Source: Luteolibacter ambystomatis
GTDB taxonomy: Bacteria > Verrucomicrobiota > Verrucomicrobiia > Verrucomicrobiales > Akkermansiaceae
Reading direction: 5' to 3'
DNA: 64,000 bases
Assembly: GCF_018137965.1 (NCBI RefSeq)
Contig: NZ_CP073100.1
Span: forward strand, 4,227,754 to 4,291,753
Position numbers and translations under genes: made by a program. This document shows, one piece after another, positions 56,984 to 64,000 of this stretch (positions within the stretch are counted from its first letter, which is position 1; every line of letters begins with the position of its first letter). Under the pieces are notes generated by a model. The model made no database searches, was not told the origin of the DNA, and was given only the letters and a program-made list of their open reading frames with translations.

Positions 56984-57259
56984 ATGAATAAAGCTGAACT
57001 CGTTGAAGCCATCCAGAAAGCCCTCGGAAAAGACGCGACCAAGCGCGCCGCTGACGAAGCCCTCGACGCCGTTCTCGGTGCCATCGAAAAAGGCATCAAG
57101 AAGGACAAGAAGGTCCAGATCATCGGTTTCGGCACCTTCGAAGTGAAGAAGCGCGCCGCGCGTCTCGGCCGCAACCCGAAGACCGGCGAGTCCATGAAGA
57201 TCGCCGCCTCCAAAACCGTTGGCTTCAAGGCTTCCTCCACTCTCAAGAGTGGTCTGTAA
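56984..57259 (+). CDS. HU/IHF family DNA-binding protein
   Basis: 91 aa (MNKAELVEAIQKALGKDATKRAADEALDAVLGAIEKGIKKDKKVQIIGFGTFEVKKRAARLGRNPKTGESMKIAASKTVGFKASSTLKSGL). The family signature GFGTFEVKKRAARLGRNPKTGE and the dimer helices are complete. It is a nucleoid-bending protein that binds DNA as a dimer. The start is the ATG at 56984. A perfect intrinsic terminator follows. Upstream, TCTAACAG is repeated at 56815-56822 and 56825-56832, ten bases apart. Confidence 0.96.
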   Translation: MNKAELVEAIQKALGKDATKRAADEALDAVLGAIEKGIKKDKKVQIIGFGTFEVKKRAARLGRNPKTGESMKIAASKTVGFKASSTLKSGL

Positions 57260-57310
57260 TTCCGGCCATCAGGCCTGCCCTATATAATTCCTGATAAAAA
57301 CCCGACATGA

Positions 57311-57344
57311 AAGACCCCGGCCTCACGGCCGGGGTCTTCTTTTT
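57311..57344 (+). terminator. Rho-independent terminator after the HU gene
   Basis: A perfect 12-bp stem, AAGACCCCGGCC (57311-57322) and GGCCGGGGTCTT (57327-57338), loop TCAC, followed by CTTTTT. It lies about 50 bases past the HU stop. Confidence 0.93.
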
Positions 57345-57395
57345 GGAATCGGAATGAGCGGATGGTGCCGGATCACGGAATCCCGCATTCCGCGA

Positions 57396-57686
57396 TCAGA
57401 ACCAAGGCTTGCGGCCTTTGATGTAGGTATCGACGAATTCCTGGTCGGACTTCGTGAGATAGATGATGCCCTCGATGATACCGACGATGCCGCCGATGCC
57501 GCAGGTCACCACACTGCCGATGAGCTGGATGATGCCTTCTTTCTGGTAACCCAGCACGAACTTGTGCGCGCCGGTCCAGCCCAGCAGGATGCCAAGCAGG
57601 CCTGCCAGCAGTTTCTTGTCCGCACCGGGAATGGGAGCCTGGGTCGGAGCCGGCGACGGCTCGGGAGAGGAAGGGTCGTTTGACAT
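57396..57686 (-). CDS. TM2-domain membrane protein
   Basis: 96 aa. A Pro/Ser-rich N-terminus (MSNDPSSPEPSPAPTQAPIPGADKK) precedes one TM2 domain: LLAGLLGILLGWTGAHKFVLGYQKEGIIQLIGSVVTCGIGGIVGIIEGIIYLTKSDQEF. The G-x-HKF-x-LG and end-of-helix D/E pattern are typical. It is on the same strand as the DUF4870 gene, 40 bases downstream, and both have Pro-rich leaders. Function is unknown. Confidence 0.88.
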   Translation of the reverse strand: MSNDPSSPEPSPAPTQAPIPGADKKLLAGLLGILLGWTGAHKFVLGYQKEGIIQLIGSVVTCGIGGIVGIIEGIIYLTKSDQEFVDTYIKGRKPWF

Positions 57687-57726
57687 ACGATCGCGTTTCT
57701 AACGATTCGAGGAGAGCACGGCAAGA

Positions 57727-58251
57727 TCAGGCGGAGAAAAGTCCCTTGAGCTTGTCCTGGATGATCGGCCCCAGCACCGGGATGGACTTCTGCTGGCTGT
57801 TGATGGCTCCGATGAAGCCAATGAGCCAGAGGACGAACAGCGCGAGGCTGTAACCAAGATTCGCCAGCCCCACCAGCATGGAGAGGACGGTGCTGCTGTG
57901 GACCGCCACGGCGATGATCTGGAAAACAACCCAGCCGCCGATCGAAAGAATCAGCAGGCCAGCCATCTGCCGAAGATGGAAAGTCGCGAGACCGGGCTTC
58001 TTGTTATCCTTGTTCATCACGATGGCGATGACGAAGCCGACGATCCAGAGATAGCTGACGATCGCGATGGTTTTCTCATCCGTGGGAGCTGCGACGGCAG
58101 CAGCGGGCGCCACGGGAGCAGGGGTCTCCGGAGCGCCCGGCGCGGCCGGCGGGGCATCGGCTGGAGCCGCCTCGGAGGCGGCGGTGGGCGGCGGCACCGC
58201 GGGAATGGACGGCGGTGGCGTGGGTGGTGGAATGGAAGGATCAATGGACAT
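57727..58251 (-). CDS. DUF4870 membrane protein with Pro/Ala-rich leader
   Basis: 174 aa from the ATG at 58249-58251 (MSIDPS); an in-frame ATG at 58257 adds two residues. Residues 1-55 are a Pro/Ala-rich disordered leader. From residue 57, TDEKTIAIVSYLWIVGFVIAIVMNKDNKKPGLATFHLRQMAGLLILSIGGWVVFQII ... LANLGYSLALFVLWLIGFIGAINSQQKSIPVLG matches DUF4870 (four membrane helices, F-H-x-RQ motif). Function is unknown. Confidence 0.88.
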   Translation of the reverse strand: MSIDPSIPPPTPPPSIPAVPPPTAASEAAPADAPPAAPGAPETPAPVAPAAAVAAPTDEKTIAIVSYLWIVGFVIAIVMNKDNKKPGLATFHLRQMAGLLILSIGGWVVFQIIAVAVHSSTVLSMLVGLANLGYSLALFVLWLIGFIGAINSQQKSIPVLGPIIQDKLKGLFSA

Positions 58252-58300
58252 ACGCATTTTCTTCTACTATCGCCTGCGGGCAGCCGCAAGTCTCCTCGCC

Positions 58301-58975
58301 ATGAAACCACGCATCATTCTCGCCACGGCCACGCTCGCGGACGGCACCCCGCTCGAGCTCCAGGAACACGACGGCCGTCACGCACTGGTGGTGCATGGCC
58401 AACAAATCGCCGGAGCCTCCACCCGCACCGCGGAGGAAGAATGCGCCCGTCTCGCCTGCGCGCCCTTCCGTCCGGTCCGCCAGCCGAAGATCTGGCTCGG
58501 TGGCCTCGGACTGGGACAGGCGCTCGCCGCCGCCTGTGACTCGCTGCTCCAGAAGCGCGCCACCTTCTTCGTGGCCGAACCCCAGCAGGAATTGGTCGAA
58601 TGGCAGAAGGCCTATTTCCCGGATGGAGCGTTCATGAAGGACACCCGCGTCCAACAGGAAACCGACGCCAGCGCCTCCGGCCTCGGAACGCACCGCGGCA
58701 CCCTCCATGCGATCATCGTCCACACCGAAACCGCTCCGATCGGTGCCGATGGAAAATCCGTGGTGGAAAACAAGCGCTGGCTCACCGCCGCCTACGATGC
58801 GCTGCAACCCGGCGGCCTGCTCGCGGTCGCTTCATCGCGTCAGCTGGCCTCGCTGGGCCGCACGCTGGAACGCACCGGTTTCACCGTGATCGAGCACCGC
58901 GTCCCCTCCTCCACCACCGCCAAGCGCCCGCGGCTCCTGCCGGTCTGGCTGGCGCGGAAGGGAAAACCGGAGTAA
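58301..58975 (+). CDS. Spermidine-synthase-like methyltransferase-fold protein
   Basis: 224 aa from the ATG at 58301 (MKPRIILATATLADGTPLELQEHDGRHALVVHGQQIAGASTRTAEEECARLACAPF). The Rossmann motif I reads IWLGGLGLGQALAAAC, and the acidic end of strand 2 is FFVAEPQQELVEWQKAYFP. It resembles the spermine/spermidine synthase superfamily but lacks the usual GGG(D/E)G and the catalytic D-x-x-(D) set, so the reaction may differ. Cytoplasmic. It lies 42 bases before the adaptor-like gene, possibly in one transcript. Confidence 0.75.
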   Translation: MKPRIILATATLADGTPLELQEHDGRHALVVHGQQIAGASTRTAEEECARLACAPFRPVRQPKIWLGGLGLGQALAAACDSLLQKRATFFVAEPQQELVEWQKAYFPDGAFMKDTRVQQETDASASGLGTHRGTLHAIIVHTETAPIGADGKSVVENKRWLTAAYDALQPGGLLAVASSRQLASLGRTLERTGFTVIEHRVPSSTTAKRPRLLPVWLARKGKPE

Positions 58976-59017
58976 GGAGAGGAGAACACGTCTGCGAAAA
59001 TCCAACATCCCGCGACC

Positions 59018-60415
59018 ATGCGATTGCTCACCACCGCCGCCCTGCTTCCGTCCCTCGTTGCTGCGGCTCCACCGCCGGGTGAAATCACGATTGAGCTGAA
59101 GCCGTTCACCATCGAGCGCACGCTGGCCGCCACCGCGCTGCCCGCCGCACCCGTGGTTCTCAAGCTGGAGGCCGAGGGCTGGGCCGCATTCGAGATCAAA
59201 TCGATCGCCGCCCACGGCAGCCGCGTGAATGCGGGTGACGTGCTGGTGGAATTCGACAATGACAGCCTCGACCGCAAGCTGGAGGACAGCCGCAAGGCCT
59301 TCGACAGCGCCACGCTCACGCTCGCGCAATCGGAGAGCGACCTGCGTTCGCTGAAGGACAACTACCTGTTGAAACTGGATGCGGCCAAACGCGGCGCGCG
59401 CAATGCCACGGACGACCTCGCGTACTTCAGCCAGATCAGCCGCAAGGCCCAGGAGGAGCGCTCCAATGAAACGCTGAAGCGCAGCAGGCAGCAGCTCGAA
59501 AACGCCCGCGAGGAACTGCGCCAGCTCGAGAAGATGTACAAGGCGGATGATCTCACCGAGGAAACGGAGGAGATCATCCTGGTGCGCCAGCGCGATGCGG
59601 TGGCCAGCGCCGAGTTCGCCACACGGATGGCGGAGATGGACAACAAGCGCGTGCTGGAAACCACCCTCCCCCGCCAGGCCGAGGAATACGATGCCGCGGC
59701 GAAGTCTTCCACGCTGACCCTCGCGAAGACCGAGGCCGATCTTCCCCGCCAGATCCAACTCAAGGAGATCGAGGTCGCCAACGCGAGGACCGCTCTCGGC
59801 CGCCAGAAGGACGACCTCGCCAAACTGGAGGAAGCCCGCAAGGCCACCGTGCCAATCAAGGCTCCCGCCGCCGGATGGTTCTACTACGGCTCCATCGAGG
59901 ATGGCCGCTGGACCACCGGTGACTCGGTGAAAGCGCTGGTACCCCACGGTTCCATCGCGCCCCGGAAAGCTTTCGCCACCTTCATTCCCGCAGGGGCGCC
60001 GCTGGGTCTCATCGCCTTCGCCGATGAAGCCACCGCCCGTTCCCTACCAAAGGACGCCACCGGCTCCGCCACCCTGCCCGGTCGCGAGGATCTCGCCGCC
60101 ACCGCCACCGTGAAACACGTGGCGGACACCCCCGGCACCGATGGCCGCTACCGCGTGGACCTTTCCGCGAACTGGCCCGCCGAAGCTCCTCCCGTTCCCG
60201 GTACCACCGCTCAAGTACGAGTGATCTCGTACGAAAATCCTTCCACGGTCGTCCTTCCCGCATCCGCGGTCAAACCGTCCAAAGAAGGCTGGACCGTCAC
60301 GGTGAAGCTCGCCGACGGCAAGACCGCTCCGCGCCCGGTGAAACGCGGCCGCCTCTCCGGCGACCAAACCGAGATCCTGTCCGGCCTCGAAGCCGGACAA
60401 GTCGTGATCCCGTGA
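59018..60415 (+). CDS. Exported HlyD/RND-adaptor-like coiled-coil protein
   Basis: 465 aa with a signal peptide (MRLLTTAALLPSLVAAAPP). A biotinyl-lipoyl-like half motif (FEIKSIAAHGSRVNAGDVLVEFDNDSLDRKLEDSRKAFDSA, residues 57-97) leads into a long coiled-coil hairpin (100-280), then KAPAAGWFYYGSIEDGRWTTGDSV, beta-barrel segments and a C-terminal VVLPASAVKPSKEGWTVTVKLADGKTAPRPVKRGRLSGDQTEILSGLEAGQVVIP typical of membrane fusion proteins. No pump gene is adjacent. Its stop overlaps the GTG of the next gene by four bases (GTGA), so the two are coupled. Confidence 0.85.
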   Translation: MRLLTTAALLPSLVAAAPPPGEITIELKPFTIERTLAATALPAAPVVLKLEAEGWAAFEIKSIAAHGSRVNAGDVLVEFDNDSLDRKLEDSRKAFDSATLTLAQSESDLRSLKDNYLLKLDAAKRGARNATDDLAYFSQISRKAQEERSNETLKRSRQQLENAREELRQLEKMYKADDLTEETEEIILVRQRDAVASAEFATRMAEMDNKRVLETTLPRQAEEYDAAAKSSTLTLAKTEADLPRQIQLKEIEVANARTALGRQKDDLAKLEEARKATVPIKAPAAGWFYYGSIEDGRWTTGDSVKALVPHGSIAPRKAFATFIPAGAPLGLIAFADEATARSLPKDATGSATLPGREDLAATATVKHVADTPGTDGRYRVDLSANWPAEAPPVPGTTAQVRVISYENPSTVVLPASAVKPSKEGWTVTVKLADGKTAPRPVKRGRLSGDQTEILSGLEAGQVVIP

Positions 60416-61593
60416 TCCGCCCGCTGGTCATCTCCGCCCTGCTGCTCGCCGCCGTCCGCGGTGAGGACGAACCGTCGCGCGACAAGGTGCGGGAACTCAC
60501 ACCCGTTCCCGCCACCGAGGAAAACATCGACGCCGCCATCCGCCGCGGTGTCGACTTCCTGGTGGCGAACCAGAACCCGAACGGTTCCTGGGGCGGTCCC
60601 ACCCTGACCAAGGATCTCAACATCTATGCGCCGCTTCCCGGTGCCCACCACGCGTTCCGCGCCGGAGCCTCCGGCCTCGCGATGTCCGGCCTGCTCGACA
60701 GCCATGACGACCGCCCGGAGGTGAAAGCCTCACTCGACAGGGCCGCCGCATGGACGCGCGAAAATCTGCCGAAGCTGCGCCGCGCCGATCAGACCACGAC
60801 TTACAATGTCTGGGGCCACGCCTACGGCCTGCGCGCGATGACGCGCTTCTGGGAACATGAGACCGATCCGGCGAAGAAAGCGGAGTGGCAGAAGCTCGGC
60901 CAGGAACAGATCGAACTGGTCGGACGCTCCGAGGACGTCAACGGCGGCTGGGGTTATCTCGATCTCTTCGACGACCTGACGACAAAGAAGCCGTCCGGCA
61001 CCCCGACCTCATTTACGACGGCCACCGTACTTCTCTCGATGGCCGAGGCGAAGCGTGTGATGAACGTGAAACTGGATGACAAGCTGGTCGAGCACGCGCT
61101 GGTATCGCTGCGCCGCCAGCGGACGCCGGACTTCTCCTACCTCTACTCGCTCAGCTTCGTGTACCATCCGCGGGCGCCGATCAACCGCCCAGCGGGATCG
61201 CTCGGCCGTTCGCAGGCCTGCAATGCCGCTCTGCGGACCTACGATGGCGACAAGCTGGTGACCAATGAAGTGCTGGATACCTGGGCCGGGCGTTTCCTCG
61301 ACCGCCAGGGCTTCCTCGACAACGGCCGCGAGCGCCCGGTGCCGCATGAAGCGCCGTTCCAGATCGCAGGCTACTTCTACTACTACGGCATCTACTATTT
61401 CACGGAGTCCGCGAAGTTCCTGCCGAAGGAAAAGCAGGCGGCCTATGCGAAGCGCCTCTCGGGATTGCTCCTCACCCGCCAGCAGAAGGACGGCTCGTGG
61501 TGGGACTATCCGCTCTACAACTACCACCGCTCCTACGGCACCGGCTACGCGCTGATGAGCCTCGCCTGGTGCCGCGAGGCGATGAAGCCGTAG
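60412..61593 (+). CDS. Exported prenyltransferase/squalene-cyclase-repeat protein
   Basis: 393 aa, start GTG at 60412 that overlaps the preceding stop (GTGA). A short signal peptide (MIRPLVISALLLAAVRG) is followed by repeats of the alpha/alpha barrel type: AIRRGVDFLVANQNPNGSWGG, SLDRAAAWTRENLPKL, VNGGWGYLDLF, TATVLLSMAEAK and LLLTRQQKDGSWWDYP. The QxxDGSW motif is the QW repeat of terpene cyclases and related proteins. The catalytic DxDD motif of squalene-hopene cyclases is not seen, so it is more likely a structural or binding protein. It is tightly coupled with the adaptor-like protein. Confidence 0.85.
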   Translation: MIRPLVISALLLAAVRGEDEPSRDKVRELTPVPATEENIDAAIRRGVDFLVANQNPNGSWGGPTLTKDLNIYAPLPGAHHAFRAGASGLAMSGLLDSHDDRPEVKASLDRAAAWTRENLPKLRRADQTTTYNVWGHAYGLRAMTRFWEHETDPAKKAEWQKLGQEQIELVGRSEDVNGGWGYLDLFDDLTTKKPSGTPTSFTTATVLLSMAEAKRVMNVKLDDKLVEHALVSLRRQRTPDFSYLYSLSFVYHPRAPINRPAGSLGRSQACNAALRTYDGDKLVTNEVLDTWAGRFLDRQGFLDNGRERPVPHEAPFQIAGYFYYYGIYYFTESAKFLPKEKQAAYAKRLSGLLLTRQQKDGSWWDYPLYNYHRSYGTGYALMSLAWCREAMKP

Positions 61594-61605
61594 CGCGGGT
61601 TTCCG

Positions 61606-62577
61606 TTACGGGACAAATAGTACTTTGCCCGAGCGTCCGCCTTCGTTCGCCCGGACCAGCGCCGACTGGTAGTCCTCCAGCGGATACACCGCGTCCACCG
61701 GCTGGACGAGCCCACCGGACAACGTCATCTCCGCGAGACGGCCGTACACCTCCGCGATCTCCGCATCCGACGCCTGCTCGATCCACTTGGTGATCCACAG
61801 GCCGCGGAACCGGAGATCCTTGAAAATGAGCAGACCGTTCGGAATCGTCAGCGGCCGCCGCGCCATCGCGCCATAGGTGATGTGGATCGCATGCGACGCC
61901 AACAGGTTCATCACGCGCAGCGCGCTTTCTCCTCCGACCGCATTGAAACCGAGCGCCGCGCCGGGTTTCCCCATCACCTGCTTCGCTTCCCGAAGGCCTT
62001 CCTCGCCATCGACCACGACATGATCGGCACCCAGTTCCTTCAGTTCCTCCACCAGTTCGGGACGACGTACGAAGTTCATCGTACGAACACCGATGGACTC
62101 CGCCAGCCGGATCACGCAGCGGCCCACCCCGGAGTTCGCCGCATTCTGGACGATCCACGAACCGGGCTCCGGCCGTTGGAAGCCGGTGAGTAGCTGCCAT
62201 GCGGTGGCCGGATTCACCTTCAGCATCGCCGCCTGCTTTGGATCGATCCCGGCGGGCACCTTGAACAGAACATCCCCCGGGACCTGCACGTGGCTGGCCC
62301 AGGTGGCGGAACGCCGCAGGAAAATCGCATGGTCCCCCGGCGCGAACCGTGCATCACGGCTCTCCACCACTTCCCCGCAGCCCTCGATGCCGGACACCGC
62401 GGGCAGCTCCGGCTTGATACCATAGGTGCCCTCGATGAAATTCAGGTCCGCGGGATTCACCGGCGCGGCCAGAATCTTCAACCGCACCCCGCCTTCCGCC
62501 AGTGTTGGCAGTTCCAGCGACTGGAGTTCCAGTACTTCCGGAGGCGGTCCGAAACGGGAGAAGGCGAGACGCTTCAT
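61606..62577 (-). CDS. Zinc-independent quinone-oxidoreductase-like MDR family protein
   Basis: 323 aa. The N-terminal GroES-like domain (MKRLAFSRFGPPPEVLELQSLELPTLAEGGVRLKILAAPVNPADLNFIEGTYGIKPELPAVSGIEGCGEVVESRD) and the Rossmann domain (GSWIVQNAANSGVGRCVIRLAESIGVRTMNFVRRPELVEELKELGADHVVVD) fit the medium-chain dehydrogenase/reductase family, mitochondrial trans-2-enoyl-CoA reductase/quinone reductase branch. It uses NADPH, and the true substrate is unknown. It converges with the squalene-cyclase-repeat gene, 12 bases away. Confidence 0.93.
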   Translation of the reverse strand: MKRLAFSRFGPPPEVLELQSLELPTLAEGGVRLKILAAPVNPADLNFIEGTYGIKPELPAVSGIEGCGEVVESRDARFAPGDHAIFLRRSATWASHVQVPGDVLFKVPAGIDPKQAAMLKVNPATAWQLLTGFQRPEPGSWIVQNAANSGVGRCVIRLAESIGVRTMNFVRRPELVEELKELGADHVVVDGEEGLREAKQVMGKPGAALGFNAVGGESALRVMNLLASHAIHITYGAMARRPLTIPNGLLIFKDLRFRGLWITKWIEQASDAEIAEVYGRLAEMTLSGGLVQPVDAVYPLEDYQSALVRANEGGRSGKVLFVP

Positions 62578-62900
62578 GGTAGGAAGCTAGGCGGAATCGA
62601 CATCTGGGCAAACCCCGATTGACCACTCTTTCGCACCAACGGTGCGGCCCATACCAGCCAGGGGTCGGAGACCCCTGGTCGAGCCGGTGTATGACCCGCG
62701 TCCTGAAAGGACGCCCCATATGGGTGGATTGCGTTGGATCGCCAACGCTCATAGTTCAAACTGTGCCCTCCCCTCATGGAGCGTCCCTACAGGACGCAGA
62801 AATCCGGGCCACACTTGCCAGGGGTTTGCACCCCTGGCTGGTATAGGTCGCACCGTTGGTGCGAAGATTCCATTACGCCAGTCAGCACAGAATGGTAAAA
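62578..62900. other. Gene-free region holding the multi-hairpin element
   Basis: 323 bases without a gene. Most of it (62629-62866) is the multi-hairpin repeat described separately. The remainder, up to the dehydrogenase stop at 62901, shows nothing else of note. Confidence 0.6.
62629..62866. repeat. Mirror-symmetric seven-hairpin repeat element
   Basis: Seven hairpins stand in a palindromic order. H1: CGCACC/GGTGCG (62632-62646) and H7 (62849-62863) share the same stem. H2: CCAGGGGTC/GACCCCTGG (62658-62678) matches H6 CCAGGGGT/ACCCCTGG (62818-62837). H3: GCGTCCT/AGGACGC (62698-62714) matches H5 GCGTCC/GGACGC (62781-62797). H4 in the centre is GCGTTGG/CCAACGC (62731-62748). The sides are also complementary to each other (for example ATACCAGCCAGGGGT against ACCCCTGGCTGGTAT), so the DNA could also fold into one long stem. 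It looks like a non-autonomous mobile repeat or large BIME. No ORF is inside. Confidence 0.75.
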
Positions 62901-64000
62901 TCACGGGAACATCCCGCGCTGCGCCTTGGCATCGGCCACCGTCTTGATCGCGATCGACTGCGCCGCCACACGCTGGGACACGCCTTGCCGCGCGGCAAAG
63001 GACGTCACCTTCTCGAAGGAGCGCTGGAGCATCGTCTCCAGCTTCGAGAGCACCTCGCGCTCGGTCCACTGGAAGTGCTGGAAGTTCTGCACCCACTCGA
63101 AGTACGACACCGTCACACCGCCGGCATTGCAAAGGATGTCCGGGATCACGTGAATGTCACCGCGCTGGTCGAGCACCGCATCCGCTTCCGGAGTGGTCGG
63201 ACCGTTCGCGCCTTCGGCGAGGATCTTGCACTGGAGCTTGCCCGCATTGTCGCCGGTGATCACGCGGTCGAGCGCACAAGGCGCAAGAACGTCGCAGGGC
63301 TGGCACAGAAGCTGGTCCGGATCGATCGGCTCCGCATTCGCAAAGCCGACCACCGTGCCGGTTTTCGCCACATGCTCGCGCAACGCGTGGACATCGAGGC
63401 CGCGGTCGTGCCAGATCGCGCCCTGCACATCGGAAATGCCGCGGATCTTCACACCGTAGCTGGCCAGCGTGTAGGCTGTGTGCGAGCCCACGTTGCCAAA
63501 GCCTTGAATCACCGCGCTGGCTCCCTCCACCGGCAGGTTGTTCTTGTGCAGCGCGCTGGAGGCCAGGAACGCCACGCCATGACCGGTCGCCTGCGCGCGA
63601 CCCGCGGACCCTTGCAGGCCGAGCGGCTTCCCGGTGACGATGGATGGCACAAGGTAGCCCGCATGCGTGGAATAGGTGTCGGTGATCCACGCCATCGTCT
63701 GCTCGTTGGTGCCCATGTCCGGCGCCATCACATCGATCTCGGGTCCGATGAATGGCAGGATCTCCATGGTGAACCGACGCGTCAGCCGCTCCAGCTCGCC
63801 GATGCTCATCGAGCGCGGATCGCAGGTGATGCCGCCCTTGCCACCACCGTATGGCAAATCCATCAGCGCGCACTTCCAGTTCATCCACATCGCCAGCGCC
63901 GCGACCTCGCCGAGATCGACCGCCGGATGGTAGCGCAGGCCGCCTTTCACCGGGCCGCGGGTGAGGTGGTGCTGCACGCGGTGGCCGAAGAACACCTTCA
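62901..64000 (-). CDS. Glu/Leu/Phe/Val dehydrogenase, partial (5' end outside window)
   Basis: About 366 codons are visible; the N-terminus lies beyond 64000. KVFFGHRVQHHLTRGPVKGGLRYHPAVDLGEVAALAMWMNWKCALMDLPYGGGKGGITCDPRSMSIGELERLTRRF is the diagnostic N-terminal domain, with the catalytic lysine in GGGKGG. The Rossmann domain follows with ASAVIQGFGNVGSHTAYTLASYGVKIRGISDVQGAIW. The reaction is NAD(P)-dependent oxidative deamination of an amino acid, most likely glutamate; specificity cannot be told with the N-terminus missing. Only about 40-60 residues should be absent. Confidence 0.95.
   Translation of the reverse strand, partial: KVFFGHRVQHHLTRGPVKGGLRYHPAVDLGEVAALAMWMNWKCALMDLPYGGGKGGITCDPRSMSIGELERLTRRFTMEILPFIGPEIDVMAPDMGTNEQTMAWITDTYSTHAGYLVPSIVTGKPLGLQGSAGRAQATGHGVAFLASSALHKNNLPVEGASAVIQGFGNVGSHTAYTLASYGVKIRGISDVQGAIWHDRGLDVHALREHVAKTGTVVGFANAEPIDPDQLLCQPCDVLAPCALDRVITGDNAGKLQCKILAEGANGPTTPEADAVLDQRGDIHVIPDILCNAGGVTVSYFEWVQNFQHFQWTEREVLSKLETMLQRSFEKVTSFAARQGVSQRVAAQSIAIKTVADAKAQRGMFP

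Noticed and set aside
62629-62866. The multi-hairpin element considered as a CRISPR array
   Set aside because: The repeats are inverted hairpins in mirror order, not direct repeats with regular unique spacers, and no cas gene is present.

Overview
The window is high-GC bacterial chromosome and looks like Verrucomicrobiota, probably a Luteolibacter or Haloferula-type member of the Verrucomicrobiales. That placement is inferred from a PEP-CTERM exported protein, a DUF3472/PA14/LamG giant secreted protein, a PmoA-type (DUF6807) protein next to a Tat-exported Gfo/Idh/MocA oxidoreductase, a GntR-LacI hybrid regulator, a short-form ATP synthase delta subunit and many exported hydrolases. No rRNA, tRNA, CRISPR array, phage or intact insertion sequence is visible. 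The window cuts a YceI-like lipoprotein gene at its left edge and a Glu/Leu/Phe/Val dehydrogenase gene at its right edge.

Layout. 1-6.5 kb: YceI lipoprotein, pirin, a DUF2314 membrane protein, a LysR regulator, DoxX, and an oxidoreductase/DUF6807 pair. 6.6-11.3 kb: an ECF sigma factor coupled to a putative membrane anti-sigma protein, MlaF/MlaD-type lipid transport genes, and two membrane proteins that share an NPYATP N-terminus. 11.3-14.7 kb: an EF-hand protein, a PEP-CTERM protein and an overlapping pair of LysR-type regulators. 15.3-18.8 kb: dnaE. 18.9-26.7 kb: a seven-gene same-strand cluster (OmpA-fused substrate-binding protein, ABC permease, ABC ATPase, coiled-coil membrane protein, PspA/IM30, DUF6985-like, classical AAA+ ATPase). 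26.9-33.6 kb: a double TM2 protein, the GntR-LacI regulator and the giant secreted protein. 33.7-45.2 kb: a low-affinity iron permease family protein, two tandem prolyl oligopeptidases of identical length, SRPBCC, PabB, an EEP-fold lipoprotein, a GH20 hexosaminidase, an ADP-ribosylglycohydrolase-like protein and phosphofructokinase. 45.3-47.7 kb: a second sigma/anti-sigma-like operon and an MFS transporter. 48.4-55.3 kb: a complete F1Fo ATP synthase operon (atpB-E-F-H-A-G-D-C) reading leftward from a promoter that carries a near-ideal CRP/FNR-type site. 55.4-64 kb: a YiiX-like papain-fold protein, HU, TM2 and DUF4870 proteins, a spermidine-synthase-like protein, an adaptor-like exported protein coupled to a squalene-cyclase-repeat protein, a quinone reductase, a large multi-hairpin repeat and the dehydrogenase.

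The best candidates for an under-described system are: (1) the seven-gene cluster that pairs a PspA/IM30 (ESCRT-III superfamily) protein with a Vps4-like classical AAA+ ATPase and with an ABC transporter whose substrate-binding protein is fused to a peptidoglycan-binding OmpA domain; (2) a candidate C-rich-loop small RNA near 47.95-48.05 kb that carries the octamer TCCCCCCG three times, twice exactly as a hairpin loop; (3) a mirror-symmetric array of seven hairpins at 62.6-62.9 kb; and (4) two GTAG-footed REP pairs (BIME-like).
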